Origin: Pseudoflavonifractor sp. An85
GTDB lineage: Bacteria > Bacillota > Clostridia > Oscillospirales > Oscillospiraceae
Assembly: GCF_002161235.1 (NCBI RefSeq)
Contig: NZ_NFHE01000004.1
Coordinates: 1 to 64,000 of the forward strand
Reading direction: 5' to 3'
DNA: 64,000 bases
A program made the translations under genes and the position numbers. Position 1 is the stretch's first letter. Each line of letters starts with the position of its first letter. Below are positions 32,332-42,043 of the stretch, in pieces. A model generated the notes under the pieces. That model was not told the DNA's origin and made no database searches. It saw only the letters and a program-made list of their open reading frames with translations.

Positions 32332-33108
32332 ATGTCATTTGTGAAGTTTGAAAAGCAGGGCAGCGTGGCCGTTCTGACCATCGACCGTCCCGAGGCCCTC
32401 AACGCTCTGAACTCCCAGGTTCTGTGCGACCTGGATGCCGCCATCTCCCAGGTGGAGGCCGACGACGAGGTTCGTGTTGTGGTGCTCACCGGCGCTGGCC
32501 GTTCCTTCGTGGCTGGTGCTGACATCGGCGAGATGGTGAACTTCTCCGCCATCGACGGCAAGAAGTTCGGCGTTCACGGCGGCTCTATCTTCCTGCGTCT
32601 GGAGAATCTGTCCAAGCCCGTCATCGCTGCCATCAACGGTTTTGCTCTGGGCGGCGGCTGCGAGCTGGCTATGGCCTGCGACATTCGTATTGCCTCTGAG
32701 AAGGCCAAGTTCGGTCAGCCCGAGGTGGGCCTGGGCATCACCCCTGGTTTCGGCGGCACCCAGCGTCTGCCCCGCATCGTGGGCATTTCCAAGGCCATGG
32801 AGCTGATCCTCACCGCCAAGGTCATCGGCGCTGCCGAGGCCAAGGAGATCGGCCTGGTGTCCCAGGTGTACGCTCCCGAGGAGCTGATGGACAAGGCTCT
32901 GGAGCTGGCCAACGCCATCTGCGCCAACGCTCCCATCGCTGTGGCTGAGTCCAAGCGCTGCATCCGCATGGGCATGCAGACCGACATCGCCACCGGTTCC
33001 GCCTTTGAGGCTGAGGCCTTCGGCGTGACCTGCGGCACTCAGGACAAGAACGAGGGCATGGGCGCCTTCCTGGCCAAGCGTGCTGAGAAGAACTTCCAGA
33101 ACAAGTAA
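32332..33108 (+). CDS. crt: 3-hydroxybutyryl-CoA dehydratase (crotonase)
   Basis: 258 residues. The oxyanion-hole region (GRSFVAGADI) and both crotonase glutamates, in GGGCELAMACD and FGQPEVGLG, are visible. It dehydrates 3-hydroxybutyryl-CoA to crotonyl-CoA in butyrate formation. First gene of crt-hbd-bcd-etfB-etfA, a classic clostridial order. The start codon follows GAGGAGG. The thiolase that feeds the pathway is not in the window. Confidence 0.96.
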   Translation: MSFVKFEKQGSVAVLTIDRPEALNALNSQVLCDLDAAISQVEADDEVRVVVLTGAGRSFVAGADIGEMVNFSAIDGKKFGVHGGSIFLRLENLSKPVIAAINGFALGGGCELAMACDIRIASEKAKFGQPEVGLGITPGFGGTQRLPRIVGISKAMELILTAKVIGAAEAKEIGLVSQVYAPEELMDKALELANAICANAPIAVAESKRCIRMGMQTDIATGSAFEAEAFGVTCGTQDKNEGMGAFLAKRAEKNFQNK

Positions 33109-33175
33109 GTAATTTCCCTTATCATACATTAAGACTAGTATTAAGACTGGTCATTCCAGTGAGGAGGAACTTATC

Positions 33176-34027
33176 ATGAAGAAAGTTGTAGTCATCGGTG
33201 GCGGCACCATGGGTCTGGATATTGCCCAGGTCTTCGCTCGCAAGGGTTTTGACGTGGTCGTCCGCGACATCAAGGACGAGATCATCCAGGCTTCCGAGGC
33301 CCGTCTGAACAAGGGTCTGGACAAGCTGGTTGCCAAGGGCAAGATGGACGAGGCTGGCAAGCAGGCCATCCTGGACAAGATGTCCTTCACCACCGACCTG
33401 AACGCTGCTGCTGATGCCGACCTGGTGGTTGAGGCTGCCATCGAGAACCTGGAGATCAAGAAGTCCATCTTCGCTGAGCTGGACGCCATCTGCAAGCCCG
33501 AGACCATTCTGGCTTCCAACACCTCTTCCATCTCCATCACCGCCATCGCTGCCGCTACCAAGCGTCCCGACCGCTTCATCGGCATGCACTTCTTCAACCC
33601 CGCCACCGTCATGAAGCTGGTGGAAGTTATCCGCGGCGCCAACACCTCCGACGAGACCTACAAGGCCATCTATGACCTGTCCGTGGAGATCGGCAAGGAG
33701 CCTGTGGAGGTCAACGAGGCCCCCGGTTTCGTGGTCAACAAGATCCTGATCCCCATGATCAACGAGGCCTGCGACCTGCTGTACACCGGCGTTGCCACCG
33801 CTGAGGGCATCGACACCGCCATGAAGCTGGGCGCCAACCATCCCATGGGCCCCCTGGCTCTGGGCGACCTGGTTGGTCTGGATGTGTGTCTGGCCATCAT
33901 GGACACCCTGTACAACGAGACCCACGATCCCAAGTACCGCGCCTCCCTGCTGATGCGCAAGATGGTGCGCGCTGGCCACCTGGGCCGCAAGACCGGCAAG
34001 GGCTTCTTTGACTACACCAAGAAATAA
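33176..34027 (+). CDS. hbd: 3-hydroxybutyryl-CoA dehydrogenase
   Basis: 283 residues. The Rossmann NAD(P) motif is [17 protein letters not shown] at the N-terminus and the catalytic histidine lies in [18 protein letters not shown]-terminal helical domain follows. It reduces acetoacetyl-CoA to 3-hydroxybutyryl-CoA. Spacer to crt is 67 bp and it has its own GAGGAGG site. Confidence 0.96.
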   Translation: MKKVVVIGGGTMGLDIAQVFARKGFDVVVRDIKDEIIQASEARLNKGLDKLVAKGKMDEAGKQAILDKMSFTTDLNAAADADLVVEAAIENLEIKKSIFAELDAICKPETILASNTSSISITAIAAATKRPDRFIGMHFFNPATVMKLVEVIRGANTSDETYKAIYDLSVEIGKEPVEVNEAPGFVVNKILIPMINEACDLLYTGVATAEGIDTAMKLGANHPMGPLALGDLVGLDVCLAIMDTLYNETHDPKYRASLLMRKMVRAGHLGRKTGKGFFDYTKK

Positions 34028-34093
34028 TTTGCTCCCATCCGGGGGGCGGCAATGCCACCCCCCGGTCTCATACTGATAAGGAGGAAACATTCC

Positions 34094-35257
34094 ATGGATT
34101 TCAAACTGTCCAAAGAACAAGAAATGATGCGCAAGCTGTTCCGTGAGTTTGCCGAGAACGAGGTCAAGCCTCTGGCTGCCATGGTGGACGAGGAGGAGAT
34201 GTTCCCCGAGAACACCGTCAAGAAGATGGCTGAGCTGGGCATGATGGGCATCTACTTCCCCAAGAAGTACGGCGGCGCTGGTGCCGACGTGGTGTCCTAC
34301 GCCATGGCCGTGGAGGAGCTGTCCAAGGTGTGCGGCACCACTGGTGTTATCGTGTCCGCTCACACCAGCCTGTGCTGCGCTCCCATCTACGAGAACGGCA
34401 CCGAGGAGCAGAAGATGAAGTATCTGCCCAAGCTGTGCTCCGGCGAGTGGCTGGGCGCCTTCGGTCTGACCGAGCCCGGCGCTGGTACCGACGCTCAGGG
34501 TCAGCAGACCACCGCTGTGCTGGATGAGTCCGGTGAGAACTGGATCATCAACGGCTCCAAGATCTTCATCACCAACGCTGGCTTCGCCAACGTGTTCGTG
34601 ATCTTCGCCGTCACCGGCACCGTGCTGGACAAGCGCGGCCGCAAGAGCAAGGAGATCTCCGCTTTCATCGTGGAGCGCACCGATCCCGGCTTCAAGGTCG
34701 GTAAGCACGAGAAGAAGATGGGTATCCGCGGCTCCTCCACCTGCGAGCTGATTTTCGAGGATTGCGTTATTCCCAAGGACCGTCTGCTGGGCAAGCAGGG
34801 CAAGGGCTTCGCCATTGCCATGAAGACCCTGGACGGTGGCCGTATCGGCATCGCTGCTCAGGCTCTGGGTCTGGGCGAGGGCGCCGTGGAAGAGGCCATT
34901 GCCTACACCAAGGAGCGCGTGCAGTTTGGCCGCCGCATTTCCCAGTTCCAGAACACCCAGTTCCAGCTGGCTGAGATGCACACCAAGATGCAGGCCGCTC
35001 AGTTCCTGGTCTACTCCGCCGCTGCCAAGAAGCAGGCCGGTGAGAAGTACACCATGGACGCTGCCATGGCCAAGCTCTTCGCTGCTGAGGCTGCCAGCGA
35101 CGTGACCCGTCGTGCCGTTCAGCTGTTCGGTGGCTACGGCTACACCCGTGATTACCCCGTGGAGCGCATGATGCGTGACGCCAAGATCACCGAGATCTAC
35201 GAGGGTACATCCGAGGTCCAGCGCATGGTCATCGCTGCCAACCTGGGTATTAAGTAA
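34094..35257 (+). CDS. bcd: Butyryl-CoA dehydrogenase
   Basis: 387 residues, acyl-CoA dehydrogenase fold with FAD. The flavin and substrate regions (FGLTEPGAGTDA, GIRGSSTCEL) and the catalytic glutamate in YEGTSEVQR near the C-terminus are present. It reduces crotonyl-CoA to butyryl-CoA. With the EtfAB encoded next it can form the electron-bifurcating complex that also reduces ferredoxin; that coupling is established for clostridial homologues and inferred here. ATG at 34094 follows AAGGAGG. Confidence 0.96.
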   Translation: MDFKLSKEQEMMRKLFREFAENEVKPLAAMVDEEEMFPENTVKKMAELGMMGIYFPKKYGGAGADVVSYAMAVEELSKVCGTTGVIVSAHTSLCCAPIYENGTEEQKMKYLPKLCSGEWLGAFGLTEPGAGTDAQGQQTTAVLDESGENWIINGSKIFITNAGFANVFVIFAVTGTVLDKRGRKSKEISAFIVERTDPGFKVGKHEKKMGIRGSSTCELIFEDCVIPKDRLLGKQGKGFAIAMKTLDGGRIGIAAQALGLGEGAVEEAIAYTKERVQFGRRISQFQNTQFQLAEMHTKMQAAQFLVYSAAAKKQAGEKYTMDAAMAKLFAAEAASDVTRRAVQLFGGYGYTRDYPVERMMRDAKITEIYEGTSEVQRMVIAANLGIK

Positions 35258-35277
35258 TTGAGGAGGAAGTGCGCATT

Positions 35278-36081
35278 ATGAAAATCATTGTCTGTGTCAA
35301 GCAGGTGCCCGACACCTCCGGCAAGGTTGCTGTGAAGGCTGACGGCACCATGGACCGTGCCGCTATGGCCACCATCTCCAACCCCGACGATATGAACGCT
35401 CTGGAGGCCGCTCTCCAGATCAAGGATAAGAACTCCGACACCAAGGTGGTTGTCATCTCCATGGGCCCCCCTCCCACGGAGTCCATGCTGCGTGAGTGCC
35501 TGGCTATGGGCGCTGACGAGGCTGTTCTGGTGTCCGCCCGTGAGTTCGGCGGCGCTGACACCTTCGCCACCTCCACCACTCTGACCGCTGCCATCCGCAA
35601 GATCGGCGTGGAGAAGGACGACATCGTGTTCTGCGGCCGTCAGGCCATCGACGGTGACACCGCTCAGGTCGGTCCCCAGATCGCTGAGAAGCTGGGCATT
35701 CCCCAGGTCACCTATGTCACCGGCATCGACTACACCGACGGCCAGCTCACCGTTCGCCGCGAGCTGGAGGATGGCTACATGACCATCAAGGTGCAGACTC
35801 CCTGCCTGCTGACCTGCATCAAGGAGCTGAACACTCCCCGTTACATGCGTGTGGCTGGCATCATGGATTGCTACTCCAAGCCCTACACCGTGCTGGACTT
35901 CAACGCTCTGGTGGACGATCCCATGGTGGAGCTGGAGACTGTCGGCCTGAAGGGCTCTCCCACTCAGGTGTACAAGTCCTTCTCTCCCCCCGTCAAGGGC
36001 GCTGGCACCATGCTGGAAGGTGCCGACAAGGCCACCTGCGAGCAGCTGGTGTCCATTCTGGGCGAGAAGCACATCATTTAA
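35278..36081 (+). CDS. etfB: Electron transfer flavoprotein, beta subunit
   Basis: 267 residues. Typical EtfB start (MKIIVCVKQVPDTSGKV) and FCGRQAIDGDTAQVGPQIAE. Pairs with EtfA to pass electrons from NADH to Bcd and, in bifurcating types, to ferredoxin. The ATG at 35278 has GAGGAGG ahead; a GTG three codons earlier lies too close to that site. Confidence 0.95.
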   Translation: MKIIVCVKQVPDTSGKVAVKADGTMDRAAMATISNPDDMNALEAALQIKDKNSDTKVVVISMGPPPTESMLRECLAMGADEAVLVSAREFGGADTFATSTTLTAAIRKIGVEKDDIVFCGRQAIDGDTAQVGPQIAEKLGIPQVTYVTGIDYTDGQLTVRRELEDGYMTIKVQTPCLLTCIKELNTPRYMRVAGIMDCYSKPYTVLDFNALVDDPMVELETVGLKGSPTQVYKSFSPPVKGAGTMLEGADKATCEQLVSILGEKHII

Positions 36082-36099
36082 GGGAAGGAGCACTGAATT

Positions 36100-37206
36100 A
36101 TGGCTTTCAATAGTAAAGACACCGCCGCCTTCAAGGGCGTGTGGGTATTCTGCGAGCAGCGCGACGGCGTCATCCTGAGCACCGGCTACCAGCTGCTCAG
36201 CGAGGGCCGCAAGCTGGCCAACGATCTGGGCGTGGAGCTGTGCGGCGTGCTGCTGGGCCACGAGGTCAACGAGACCTACGCCAAGGCTCTGGGCGGCTAC
36301 GGCGCTGACCGTGTGTACATCTGCGATCACCCCCTGCTGAAGGACTACACCACCGATGCCTACACCAAGGTCATCTGCGACCTGGTGGAGGACAAGAAGC
36401 CCGAGATCTTCCTCATCGGCGCTACCAACATCGGCCGTGACCTGGGCCCCCGTGTGGCTGCCCGTCTGAAGACCGGTCTGACTGCTGACTGCACCCACCT
36501 GGACGTGGATGTGGAGAAGTACAAGGCCTTCCTGAAGACCACCTCCACCATCGACGTGGACAACACCAAGTTCGAGGAGAACACCAACCTGAAGATGACC
36601 CGTCCCGCCTTTGGCGGCCACCTGATGGCCACCATCGTGTGCCCCGACTATCGTCCTCAGATGTCCACCGTGCGTCCCGGCGTGATGCAGACCCAGGCCT
36701 TCAACGAGGAGACCGCTGCTAAGACCGTGCTGGACAAGGTGGACGTGCAGCTGACCGAGGCTGACATCCATGTGGATCTGGTGGAGATCGTCAAGTCCGC
36801 CAAGAAGGCCGTGGACCTGATCGGTGCCGACGTGGTTGTCTCCGTGGGCCGTGGTATCAGCGCCGACCCCAAGCGTGGTCTGGAGATCGCTGAGGAGCTG
36901 GCCAACGTCCTGGGCGGCGTGGTTGGCGCTTCCCGTGCCGTGGTGGACGACGGCTACATCGGTGTGGACCACCAGGTTGGTCAGACCGGTAAGACCGTTC
37001 ACCCCAAGATCTATGTGGCCCTGGGCATTTCCGGCGCCATTCAGCACGTGTCCGGCATGCAGGACGCTGAGTGCATCATCGCCGTGAACAAGAACGAGAA
37101 TGCCCCCATCTTTGACGTGGCTACCTACGGCATCACCGGCGACCTGTTCAAGGTCGGCCCCATGCTGGCTGAGGCCATTGCCAAGTACAAGGCTGAGAAG
37201 GCCTAA
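36100..37206 (+). CDS. etfA: Electron transfer flavoprotein, alpha subunit
   Basis: 368 residues. The C-terminal FAD domain is clear: SVGRGISADPKRGLEIAEEL, GASRAVVDDGYI, HPKIYVALGISGAIQH. No fused ferredoxin domain is present. It completes the butyryl-CoA dehydrogenase/Etf module and is the last gene before a strong terminator. Confidence 0.95.
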   Translation: MAFNSKDTAAFKGVWVFCEQRDGVILSTGYQLLSEGRKLANDLGVELCGVLLGHEVNETYAKALGGYGADRVYICDHPLLKDYTTDAYTKVICDLVEDKKPEIFLIGATNIGRDLGPRVAARLKTGLTADCTHLDVDVEKYKAFLKTTSTIDVDNTKFEENTNLKMTRPAFGGHLMATIVCPDYRPQMSTVRPGVMQTQAFNEETAAKTVLDKVDVQLTEADIHVDLVEIVKSAKKAVDLIGADVVVSVGRGISADPKRGLEIAEELANVLGGVVGASRAVVDDGYIGVDHQVGQTGKTVHPKIYVALGISGAIQHVSGMQDAECIIAVNKNENAPIFDVATYGITGDLFKVGPMLAEAIAKYKAEKA

Positions 37207-37218
37207 GCAATGTAATGC

Positions 37219-37252
37219 AACATGGGTCCCCATCCGGGGACCCATGTTTTTT
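37219..37252 (+). terminator. Terminator of the butyrate operon
   Basis: Stem AACATGGGTCCCC / GGGGACCCATGTT with a run of T, 13 bp after etfA. Confidence 0.9.
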
Positions 37253-37470
37253 GCCATTTGACAGCAAGAAATTTCCAAATCCATGGATTTTGACACTGTT
37301 CCATGCGCTTTAGTATAGTAGAAAACTACCACTTGCAGTTCTGGGTAATATTGGAGAAAACCTGAAACCCCTTGCATACCAACGGGTTGAGACTGTGGAA
37401 AACTTTGTGGAAGTTGTGGATAACTCTCTGTAATGTCCCGGTAAAGCCAAAGAGAAGCGGGGGAAAACCC

Positions 37471-37500
37471 TTGACGGTTTGGGGCAGGGCATGGTAAGAT
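37471..37500 (+). promoter_or_regulatory. Promoter of fhs
   Basis: -35 TTGACG (37471-37476), 18-bp spacer, -10 TAAGAT (37495-37500). Transcription would start at the 5' edge of the ZTP aptamer. Nothing else was recognised between 37253 and 37470. Confidence 0.7.
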
Positions 37501-37506
37501 AAACCT

Positions 37507-37610
37507 GCTGTATGACTGACGGAAGTGGAGTGACCACATGGAGTACAGCCGGCGTTTGTGCGCCGTATTGCCGACCGTCTGGGCGCACGAGAAATCAGTG
37601 CGCCCTTTTT
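37507..37610 (+). promoter_or_regulatory. ZTP (pfl) riboswitch with terminator platform
   Basis: P1 is GCTGTA (37507-37512) with TACAGC (37544-37549). P2 is GTGG/CCAC (37525-37528, 37534-37537). The conserved ACTGACGG (37515-37522) faces CCGTCTGGGC (37575-37584) to form the pseudoknot. That last strand overlaps the 5' arm of a terminator (37581-37588 with 37598-37605, then TTTTT). Binding of ZTP/ZMP, the signal of 10-formyl-folate shortage, should hold the pseudoknot and prevent termination. The downstream gene makes 10-formyl-tetrahydrofolate, a known ZTP-riboswitch regulon member. Confidence 0.9.
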
Positions 37611-37640
37611 GTTTTTGTGGCGCAGGAAGGAGCATGGAAG

Positions 37641-39305
37641 ATGAAAACAGACATTCAAATTGCCCAGGAGGCAAAGATGCTTCCCATTGGTCAGGTGGCG
37701 GCTATGGCCGGTATCGACGAGAATTTGCTGGAGTATTACGGCAAGGTCAAGGCCAAGATTGACATCACCCCTCTGCGGGAGACACCCCGGAAGGGCAAGC
37801 TGATCCTGGTCACCGCCATCAACCCCACCCCCGCCGGAGAGGGAAAGACCACCACTTCCGTGGGTCTGGCCGATGCCCTGCGCCGCATGGATCGCAACGT
37901 GATGCTCTGCCTGCGTGAGCCCTCCCTGGGCCCTGTGTTCGGGGTGAAGGGTGGCGCTGCTGGCGGCGGCTACGCCCAGGTGGTGCCCATGGAAGACATC
38001 AACCTCCACTTCACCGGCGACTTCCACGCCATTGGTGCGGCCAACAACCTGCTGGCCGCCATGCTGGACAACCACATTCAGCAGGGCAACGCGCTGGGTA
38101 TTGATGTGAAGAAGATCACCTGGCGTCGCTGCGTGGACATGAACGACCGCCAGCTGCGCAACATTGTGGACGGCCTGGGTGGCCGGATGCAAGGCGTACC
38201 CCGGGAGGACGGCTTCGACATCACCGTGGCCAGTGAGATCATGGCCGTGCTGTGTCTGGCCACCGGTCTGTCCGACTTGAAGGAGCGGCTGGGCCGCATG
38301 ATCGTGGGTTACACCTACGACGACAAGCCCGTCACCGCTGCCGACCTGAAGGCCCAGGGCGCCATGGCTGCTCTGCTCAAGGATGCCATCAAGCCCAACC
38401 TGGTGCAGACCCTGGAGCACACCCCAGCCCTGGTCCACGGCGGCCCCTTCGCCAACATTGCCCACGGCTGCAACTCCGTCTCCGCCACCGACACCGCTTT
38501 GAAGCTGGCCGACTACGTGGTCACTGAGGCGGGCTTCGGCGCCGATCTGGGTGCTGAGAAGTTCTTGGATATCAAGTGCCGGGCCGCTGGGCTCACTCCC
38601 GACGCTGTGGTCATTGTGGCCACCGTCAAAGCCCTGAAGTACAACGGCGGCGTGCCCAAGACCGAACTGGGCGCGGAGAATCTGGAGGCCCTGGAGCGGG
38701 GCCTGCCCAACCTGCTCAAGCACGTGGAGAACATCACCCAGGTATTCGGCCTGCCCGCTGTGGTGGCCATCAACCGCTTTGCCAACGACACCGAGGCGGA
38801 ACTGGACCTCATTCGCACCCGCTGCCAGGAGCTGGGGGTCAACGTGGCCCTGTCCGAGGTGTGGGGCAAGGGCGGCGAGGGCGGCCTGGAGCTGGCCCAG
38901 GAAGTACTGCGCCTGTGCGACCAGCCCAAGGCCTTCCACTACGCCTACGACCTGGACATGCCTTTGAAGGACAAAATCCAGGCCATTGTGGAGAAGGTAT
39001 ACGGGGGCGCCGGGGTGCACTACACCACCGCTGCTGCCAAGGAACTGGCACGTCTGGAGGCCATGGGCTTGGACAAGCTGCCCGTGTGCATGGCCAAGAC
39101 CCAGTACTCCCTGTCCGACGACGCCACCCAGCTGGGACGGCCCGAGGGCTTTACCATCACCGTGTCCAAGGTGAAGGTGTCCGCCGGCGCTGGCTTCGTG
39201 GTGGTGCAGACCGGCGACATCATGACCATGCCCGGTCTGCCCAAGGTGCCCGCCGCCGAGAAGATCGACGTGGACGAAAATGGCGTGATCACCGGCCTGT
39301 TCTAA
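37641..39305 (+). CDS. fhs: Formate-tetrahydrofolate ligase
   Basis: 554 residues. The ATP-binding [15 protein letters not shown] and downstream [21 protein letters not shown] (split across the family's two signatures) identify the enzyme. It joins formate to tetrahydrofolate using ATP, giving 10-formyl-THF for purines and fMet. The ATG at 37641 lies 8 bp after AAGGAG. Single-gene unit under the ZTP riboswitch. Confidence 0.97.
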   Translation: MKTDIQIAQEAKMLPIGQVAAMAGIDENLLEYYGKVKAKIDITPLRETPRKGKLILVTAINPTPAGEGKTTTSVGLADALRRMDRNVMLCLREPSLGPVFGVKGGAAGGGYAQVVPMEDINLHFTGDFHAIGAANNLLAAMLDNHIQQGNALGIDVKKITWRRCVDMNDRQLRNIVDGLGGRMQGVPREDGFDITVASEIMAVLCLATGLSDLKERLGRMIVGYTYDDKPVTAADLKAQGAMAALLKDAIKPNLVQTLEHTPALVHGGPFANIAHGCNSVSATDTALKLADYVVTEAGFGADLGAEKFLDIKCRAAGLTPDAVVIVATVKALKYNGGVPKTELGAENLEALERGLPNLLKHVENITQVFGLPAVVAINRFANDTEAELDLIRTRCQELGVNVALSEVWGKGGEGGLELAQEVLRLCDQPKAFHYAYDLDMPLKDKIQAIVEKVYGGAGVHYTTAAAKELARLEAMGLDKLPVCMAKTQYSLSDDATQLGRPEGFTITVSKVKVSAGAGFVVVQTGDIMTMPGLPKVPAAEKIDVDENGVITGLF

Positions 39306-39313
39306 GAAAAATT

Positions 39314-39346
39314 ATGGGAGGCCACCCCACTGGGGTGGCCTCCCAT
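39314..39346 (+). terminator. Hairpin after fhs
   Basis: Perfect 16-bp inverted repeat with a minimal loop, nine bases after the stop. No T run; it probably acts together with the next hairpin. Confidence 0.6.
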
Positions 39347-39356
39347 CACGGATAAA

Positions 39357-39397
39357 AAAGAAAGCCGCACAGCCTTCAGACTGTGCGGCCTTTTTTG
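39357..39397. terminator. Bidirectional terminator between fhs and ferredoxin
   Basis: 9-bp stem (39364-39372 and 39381-39389) flanked by A-rich sequence on the left and TTTTTT on the right, so it can stop transcription from both sides. Confidence 0.8.
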
Positions 39398-39406
39398 CAG
39401 ACTAAA

Positions 39407-39580
39407 TTAGTCAGCGGGAGCAATGGCGCCCACGGGGCAAACGCCAGCGCAGGAGCCGCAGTCGATGCAGCTGCCAGCGTCGATCTGCATGTGATCGTCG
39501 CCCATGGAGATAGCGCCCACGGGGCAGGTGGACTCACAAGCGCCGCAGGACACGCAGGTATCGTTGATTGCATGTGCCAT
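39407..39580 (-). CDS. 2[4Fe-4S] ferredoxin
   Basis: 57 residues with two complete CxxCxxCxxxCP clusters: CVSCGACESTCP and CIDCGSCAGVCP. It is the clostridial low-potential electron carrier, which accepts electrons from bifurcating enzymes such as Bcd/EtfAB. ATG at 39580 chosen because GGAGG lies ahead and the family begins this way; the frame is open further upstream. Single gene with its own promoter. Confidence 0.95.
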   Translation of the reverse strand: MAHAINDTCVSCGACESTCPVGAISMGDDHMQIDAGSCIDCGSCAGVCPVGAIAPAD

Positions 39581-39619
39581 GTAAAATACACCTCCATCTT
39601 TAGAGTTAGAACCACTCTC

Positions 39620-39647
39620 ATTGTAGCATAACTCTCCGAAAATGCAA
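39620..39647 (-). promoter_or_regulatory. Ferredoxin promoter
   Basis: Minus strand: -35 TTGCAT (39647-39642), 16-bp spacer, -10 TACAAT (39625-39620) with extended TG. Confidence 0.65.
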
Positions 39648-39747
39648 TAAGGAATTTTAAGAAATGGGCATGGAGAAAAATCCCGGCTGTGGGGGTATAA
39701 ACCAGGCCAAAACAACCCATGATTGGAGGGACGACAGGAGGGATTCC

Positions 39748-41826
39748 ATGGAAGACAGTAAGGAATGGAAGGATTGTCCTGCAACGGGCAAAAAAAGCGG
39801 ACTGCCCCGGGATTCAGCCGGGTGGGGCGGAGAGATTCAGGCCACCCGGTCAGAGCGGGCCAGGGTGCGGGATGGGGGAGAGACCAAACTCACCGACCGC
39901 TATTCCCGGGATCTCACCCGCATGGCGGCCCTGGGACACTTGGATCCCCTCATTGGCCGAGACGAAGAAGTGGGCCGAGTGGTGCAAATCCTATCCCGGC
40001 GCACCAAAAATAACCCCGCCCTGGTGGGTGAGCCGGGGGTGGGCAAAACCGCCGTGGCGGAAGGGTTGGCCATGCGCATGGCCAGCGGTCAGGTGCCGCC
40101 TCCCTTGCAGGGAAAACGGCTGTTGTCTTTGGACCTGGTGTCCATGGTGGCGGGGACCAAGTACCGAGGGGAATTTGAGGACCGGGTCAACCAGATTGTG
40201 GCGGAAGTGCGCCGTGCAGGCAACGTCATTTTGTTTTTGGACGAGCTGCACAACATTGTGGGAGCGGGCTCCGCGGAAGGGGCCATTGATGCGGCCAACA
40301 TTCTAAAGCCCGCTCTGGGCCGGGGGGAAATTCAGGTGGTGGGAGCTACTACCCTGGAGGAGTACCGCAAATATATTGAAAAGGACTCCGCCCTGGAGCG
40401 CCGCTTTCAGCCGGTGCGGGTAGCTGAGCCCACCCCCCAGCAGACCTTGGATATTTTAAAGGGGATTCGCCCCCGATATGAGGCCCACCACGGTATTGTC
40501 ATCACCGACGAAGCCCTCCAGGCGGCGGTGGAGCTGTCCCGGCGGTATTTGCCCGACCGGTTTTTACCCGACAAGGCCATTGACCTCATGGACGAGGGGG
40601 CGGCCAAGCTGCGCATGCAGGGGGAGGTGCCCCACGCACTGCGGGGCCTGATGAACCGGGTGGAACAGGCGGCGCGAGAGCGCCGAGCAGCGGCGGCAGA
40701 GCAAAACTATGAGCGGGCGGCCATGCTCCGAGACGCGGAGTGGGATTTTCGGTGTGAATTGGAGAAAAAGCTGGCCCGCAAACAGCTCCCCTCCCATCAG
40801 AAGCTGGAGGCGGGGCACATGGCCGCCGTGGTGGCCCAGTGGACGGGTATTCCCGTGGAGACGGTGACCCGGGGAGAGGCCCAGCGGCTGCTGGAGCTGG
40901 AGGAGGAGCTGAAACGCCGGGTGGTGGGTCAGGACCAGGCGGTGGCAGCGGTGTCCGCCGCCATTCGCCGCTCCCGGGTGGGGCTGAAAGAGCCCAACCG
41001 CCCGGTGGGGGTGTTCCTCTTTCTGGGTCCCACGGGGGTGGGGAAAACCGAGCTGTGCCGAGCCCTGGCCGCCGCCCTCTTTGGCAGTGAGGAGGCCATC
41101 ATCCGCTTTGACATGTCGGAATATATGGAAAAGCACTCGGTGTCCCGGCTGGTGGGGGCCCCTCCCGGTTACGTGGGCCACGAGGAAGGGGGACAGCTCA
41201 CCGAACGGGTGCGCCGCCGCCCCTGGTCGGTGGTGCTCTTTGACGAGTTGGAAAAGGCCCACACCGACTTGCACAACATTCTCCTCCAGGTGATGGAGGA
41301 TGGAGTGCTCACCGACGGCCTGGGCCGAAAGGCCGACTTTCGCAACACCGTGGTGGTGATGACCTCCAACATAGGGGCGCGCCACATGGTCAGCCGCACG
41401 CCCCCCATGGGTTTTGCCGGGGGAGATGCGGAGGATTTCCGCACTGGGGCGGTGATGGAGGAACTGAAACGGCAGTTTCCTCCGGAGTTTCTCAACCGGC
41501 TGGACGAGGTGGTGTTTTTCCACCGCCTGGACCAACCTCACCTGGAGCGCATTGCCGGACGGCTTCTGGGGGGTCTGGAGGGCCGTCTGGCCGCTCTGGG
41601 GGTGGGGTTGAAGGCAGACGAGAAGGCGGTGTCCCTGTTGGCCACCCCCACCAAGGACCAGGAGCGGGATCAGGGGGCACGTCCCATCCGTCGCTCGGTG
41701 CGTCGGAGGGTGGAGGAGCCAGCCGCCCAAATGCTCCTGTCTCAGGATCTACAGAAGGGGGATGTGCTGTGCCTGGGGGTGGAGGAGGAGAAGCTGGTGC
41801 TCCACCGGGAGAAAAAACAAGTTTGA
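39748..41826 (+). CDS. Clp-family AAA+ ATPase, ClpC-like, lacking the N-domain
   Basis: 692 residues against about 810 for ClpC. Only some 45 residues precede the first AAA module, so the Clp-N double repeat that binds adaptors is absent. Walker A sites are GEPGVGKT (94-101) and GPTGVGKT (427-434). A UVR-like segment ([13 protein letters not shown]) lies in the middle. MGF at 554-556 stands where ClpC/ClpA carry the ClpP-docking loop. It probably unfolds proteins for ClpP; substrates unknown. No CtsR or HrcA operator and no mcsA, mcsB or ctsR neighbours are seen. No clear promoter was found in 39648-39747. The start follows GGAGGG. Confidence 0.87.
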   Translation: MEDSKEWKDCPATGKKSGLPRDSAGWGGEIQATRSERARVRDGGETKLTDRYSRDLTRMAALGHLDPLIGRDEEVGRVVQILSRRTKNNPALVGEPGVGKTAVAEGLAMRMASGQVPPPLQGKRLLSLDLVSMVAGTKYRGEFEDRVNQIVAEVRRAGNVILFLDELHNIVGAGSAEGAIDAANILKPALGRGEIQVVGATTLEEYRKYIEKDSALERRFQPVRVAEPTPQQTLDILKGIRPRYEAHHGIVITDEALQAAVELSRRYLPDRFLPDKAIDLMDEGAAKLRMQGEVPHALRGLMNRVEQAARERRAAAAEQNYERAAMLRDAEWDFRCELEKKLARKQLPSHQKLEAGHMAAVVAQWTGIPVETVTRGEAQRLLELEEELKRRVVGQDQAVAAVSAAIRRSRVGLKEPNRPVGVFLFLGPTGVGKTELCRALAAALFGSEEAIIRFDMSEYMEKHSVSRLVGAPPGYVGHEEGGQLTERVRRRPWSVVLFDELEKAHTDLHNILLQVMEDGVLTDGLGRKADFRNTVVVMTSNIGARHMVSRTPPMGFAGGDAEDFRTGAVMEELKRQFPPEFLNRLDEVVFFHRLDQPHLERIAGRLLGGLEGRLAALGVGLKADEKAVSLLATPTKDQERDQGARPIRRSVRRRVEEPAAQMLLSQDLQKGDVLCLGVEEEKLVLHREKKQV

Positions 41827-41832
41827 GCTATG

Positions 41833-41864
41833 GGGAGGACGCCTGCAAATGTGGGCGTCCTCCC
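41833..41864 (+). terminator. Hairpin after the Clp gene
   Basis: 11-bp stem (41833-41843 and 41854-41864) six bases after the stop. It lacks a proper T run. Confidence 0.55.
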
Positions 41865-41872
41865 TATGCATA

Positions 41873-41890
41873 CATGAATGAATATTCATT
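41873..41890 (+). promoter_or_regulatory. ARG box 1 (ArgR operator)
   Basis: TGAATgaatATTCA fits TGAATwwwwATTCA except for one G in the spacer. It lies 85 bp before the -35 box of argG. Confidence 0.7.
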
Positions 41891-41946
41891 ATAACATGAA
41901 TAAACCCTGGATATTGTGGAATATTACCCATAAATTTTTGGGTGAG

Positions 41947-41964
41947 ACTGAATAGTTATGCAAA
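41947..41964 (+). promoter_or_regulatory. ARG box 2 (ArgR operator)
   Basis: TGAATagttATGCA differs from the consensus half-sites at one base. It ends about 10 bp before the -35 box. Its centre is exactly 74 bp (about seven helical turns) from that of box 1, which suits a looped ArgR hexamer. Confidence 0.6.
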
Positions 41965-41972
41965 ATAGGGGG

Positions 41973-42001
41973 TTGCATTCTGGAAGAAGAGAGCGTATAC
42001 T
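41973..42001 (+). promoter_or_regulatory. argG promoter
   Basis: -35 TTGCAT (41973-41978), 17-bp spacer, -10 TATACT (41996-42001), about 43 bp before argG. Confidence 0.8.
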
Positions 42002-42043
42002 GGACTTCACTAAGACAGAGAAACGCATTGGAGGAATGCAACC

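Noticed and set aside
39648-39747. CtsR or HrcA heat-shock operator before the Clp gene
   Set aside because: Neither the CtsR heptad repeat nor a CIRCE inverted repeat is present.
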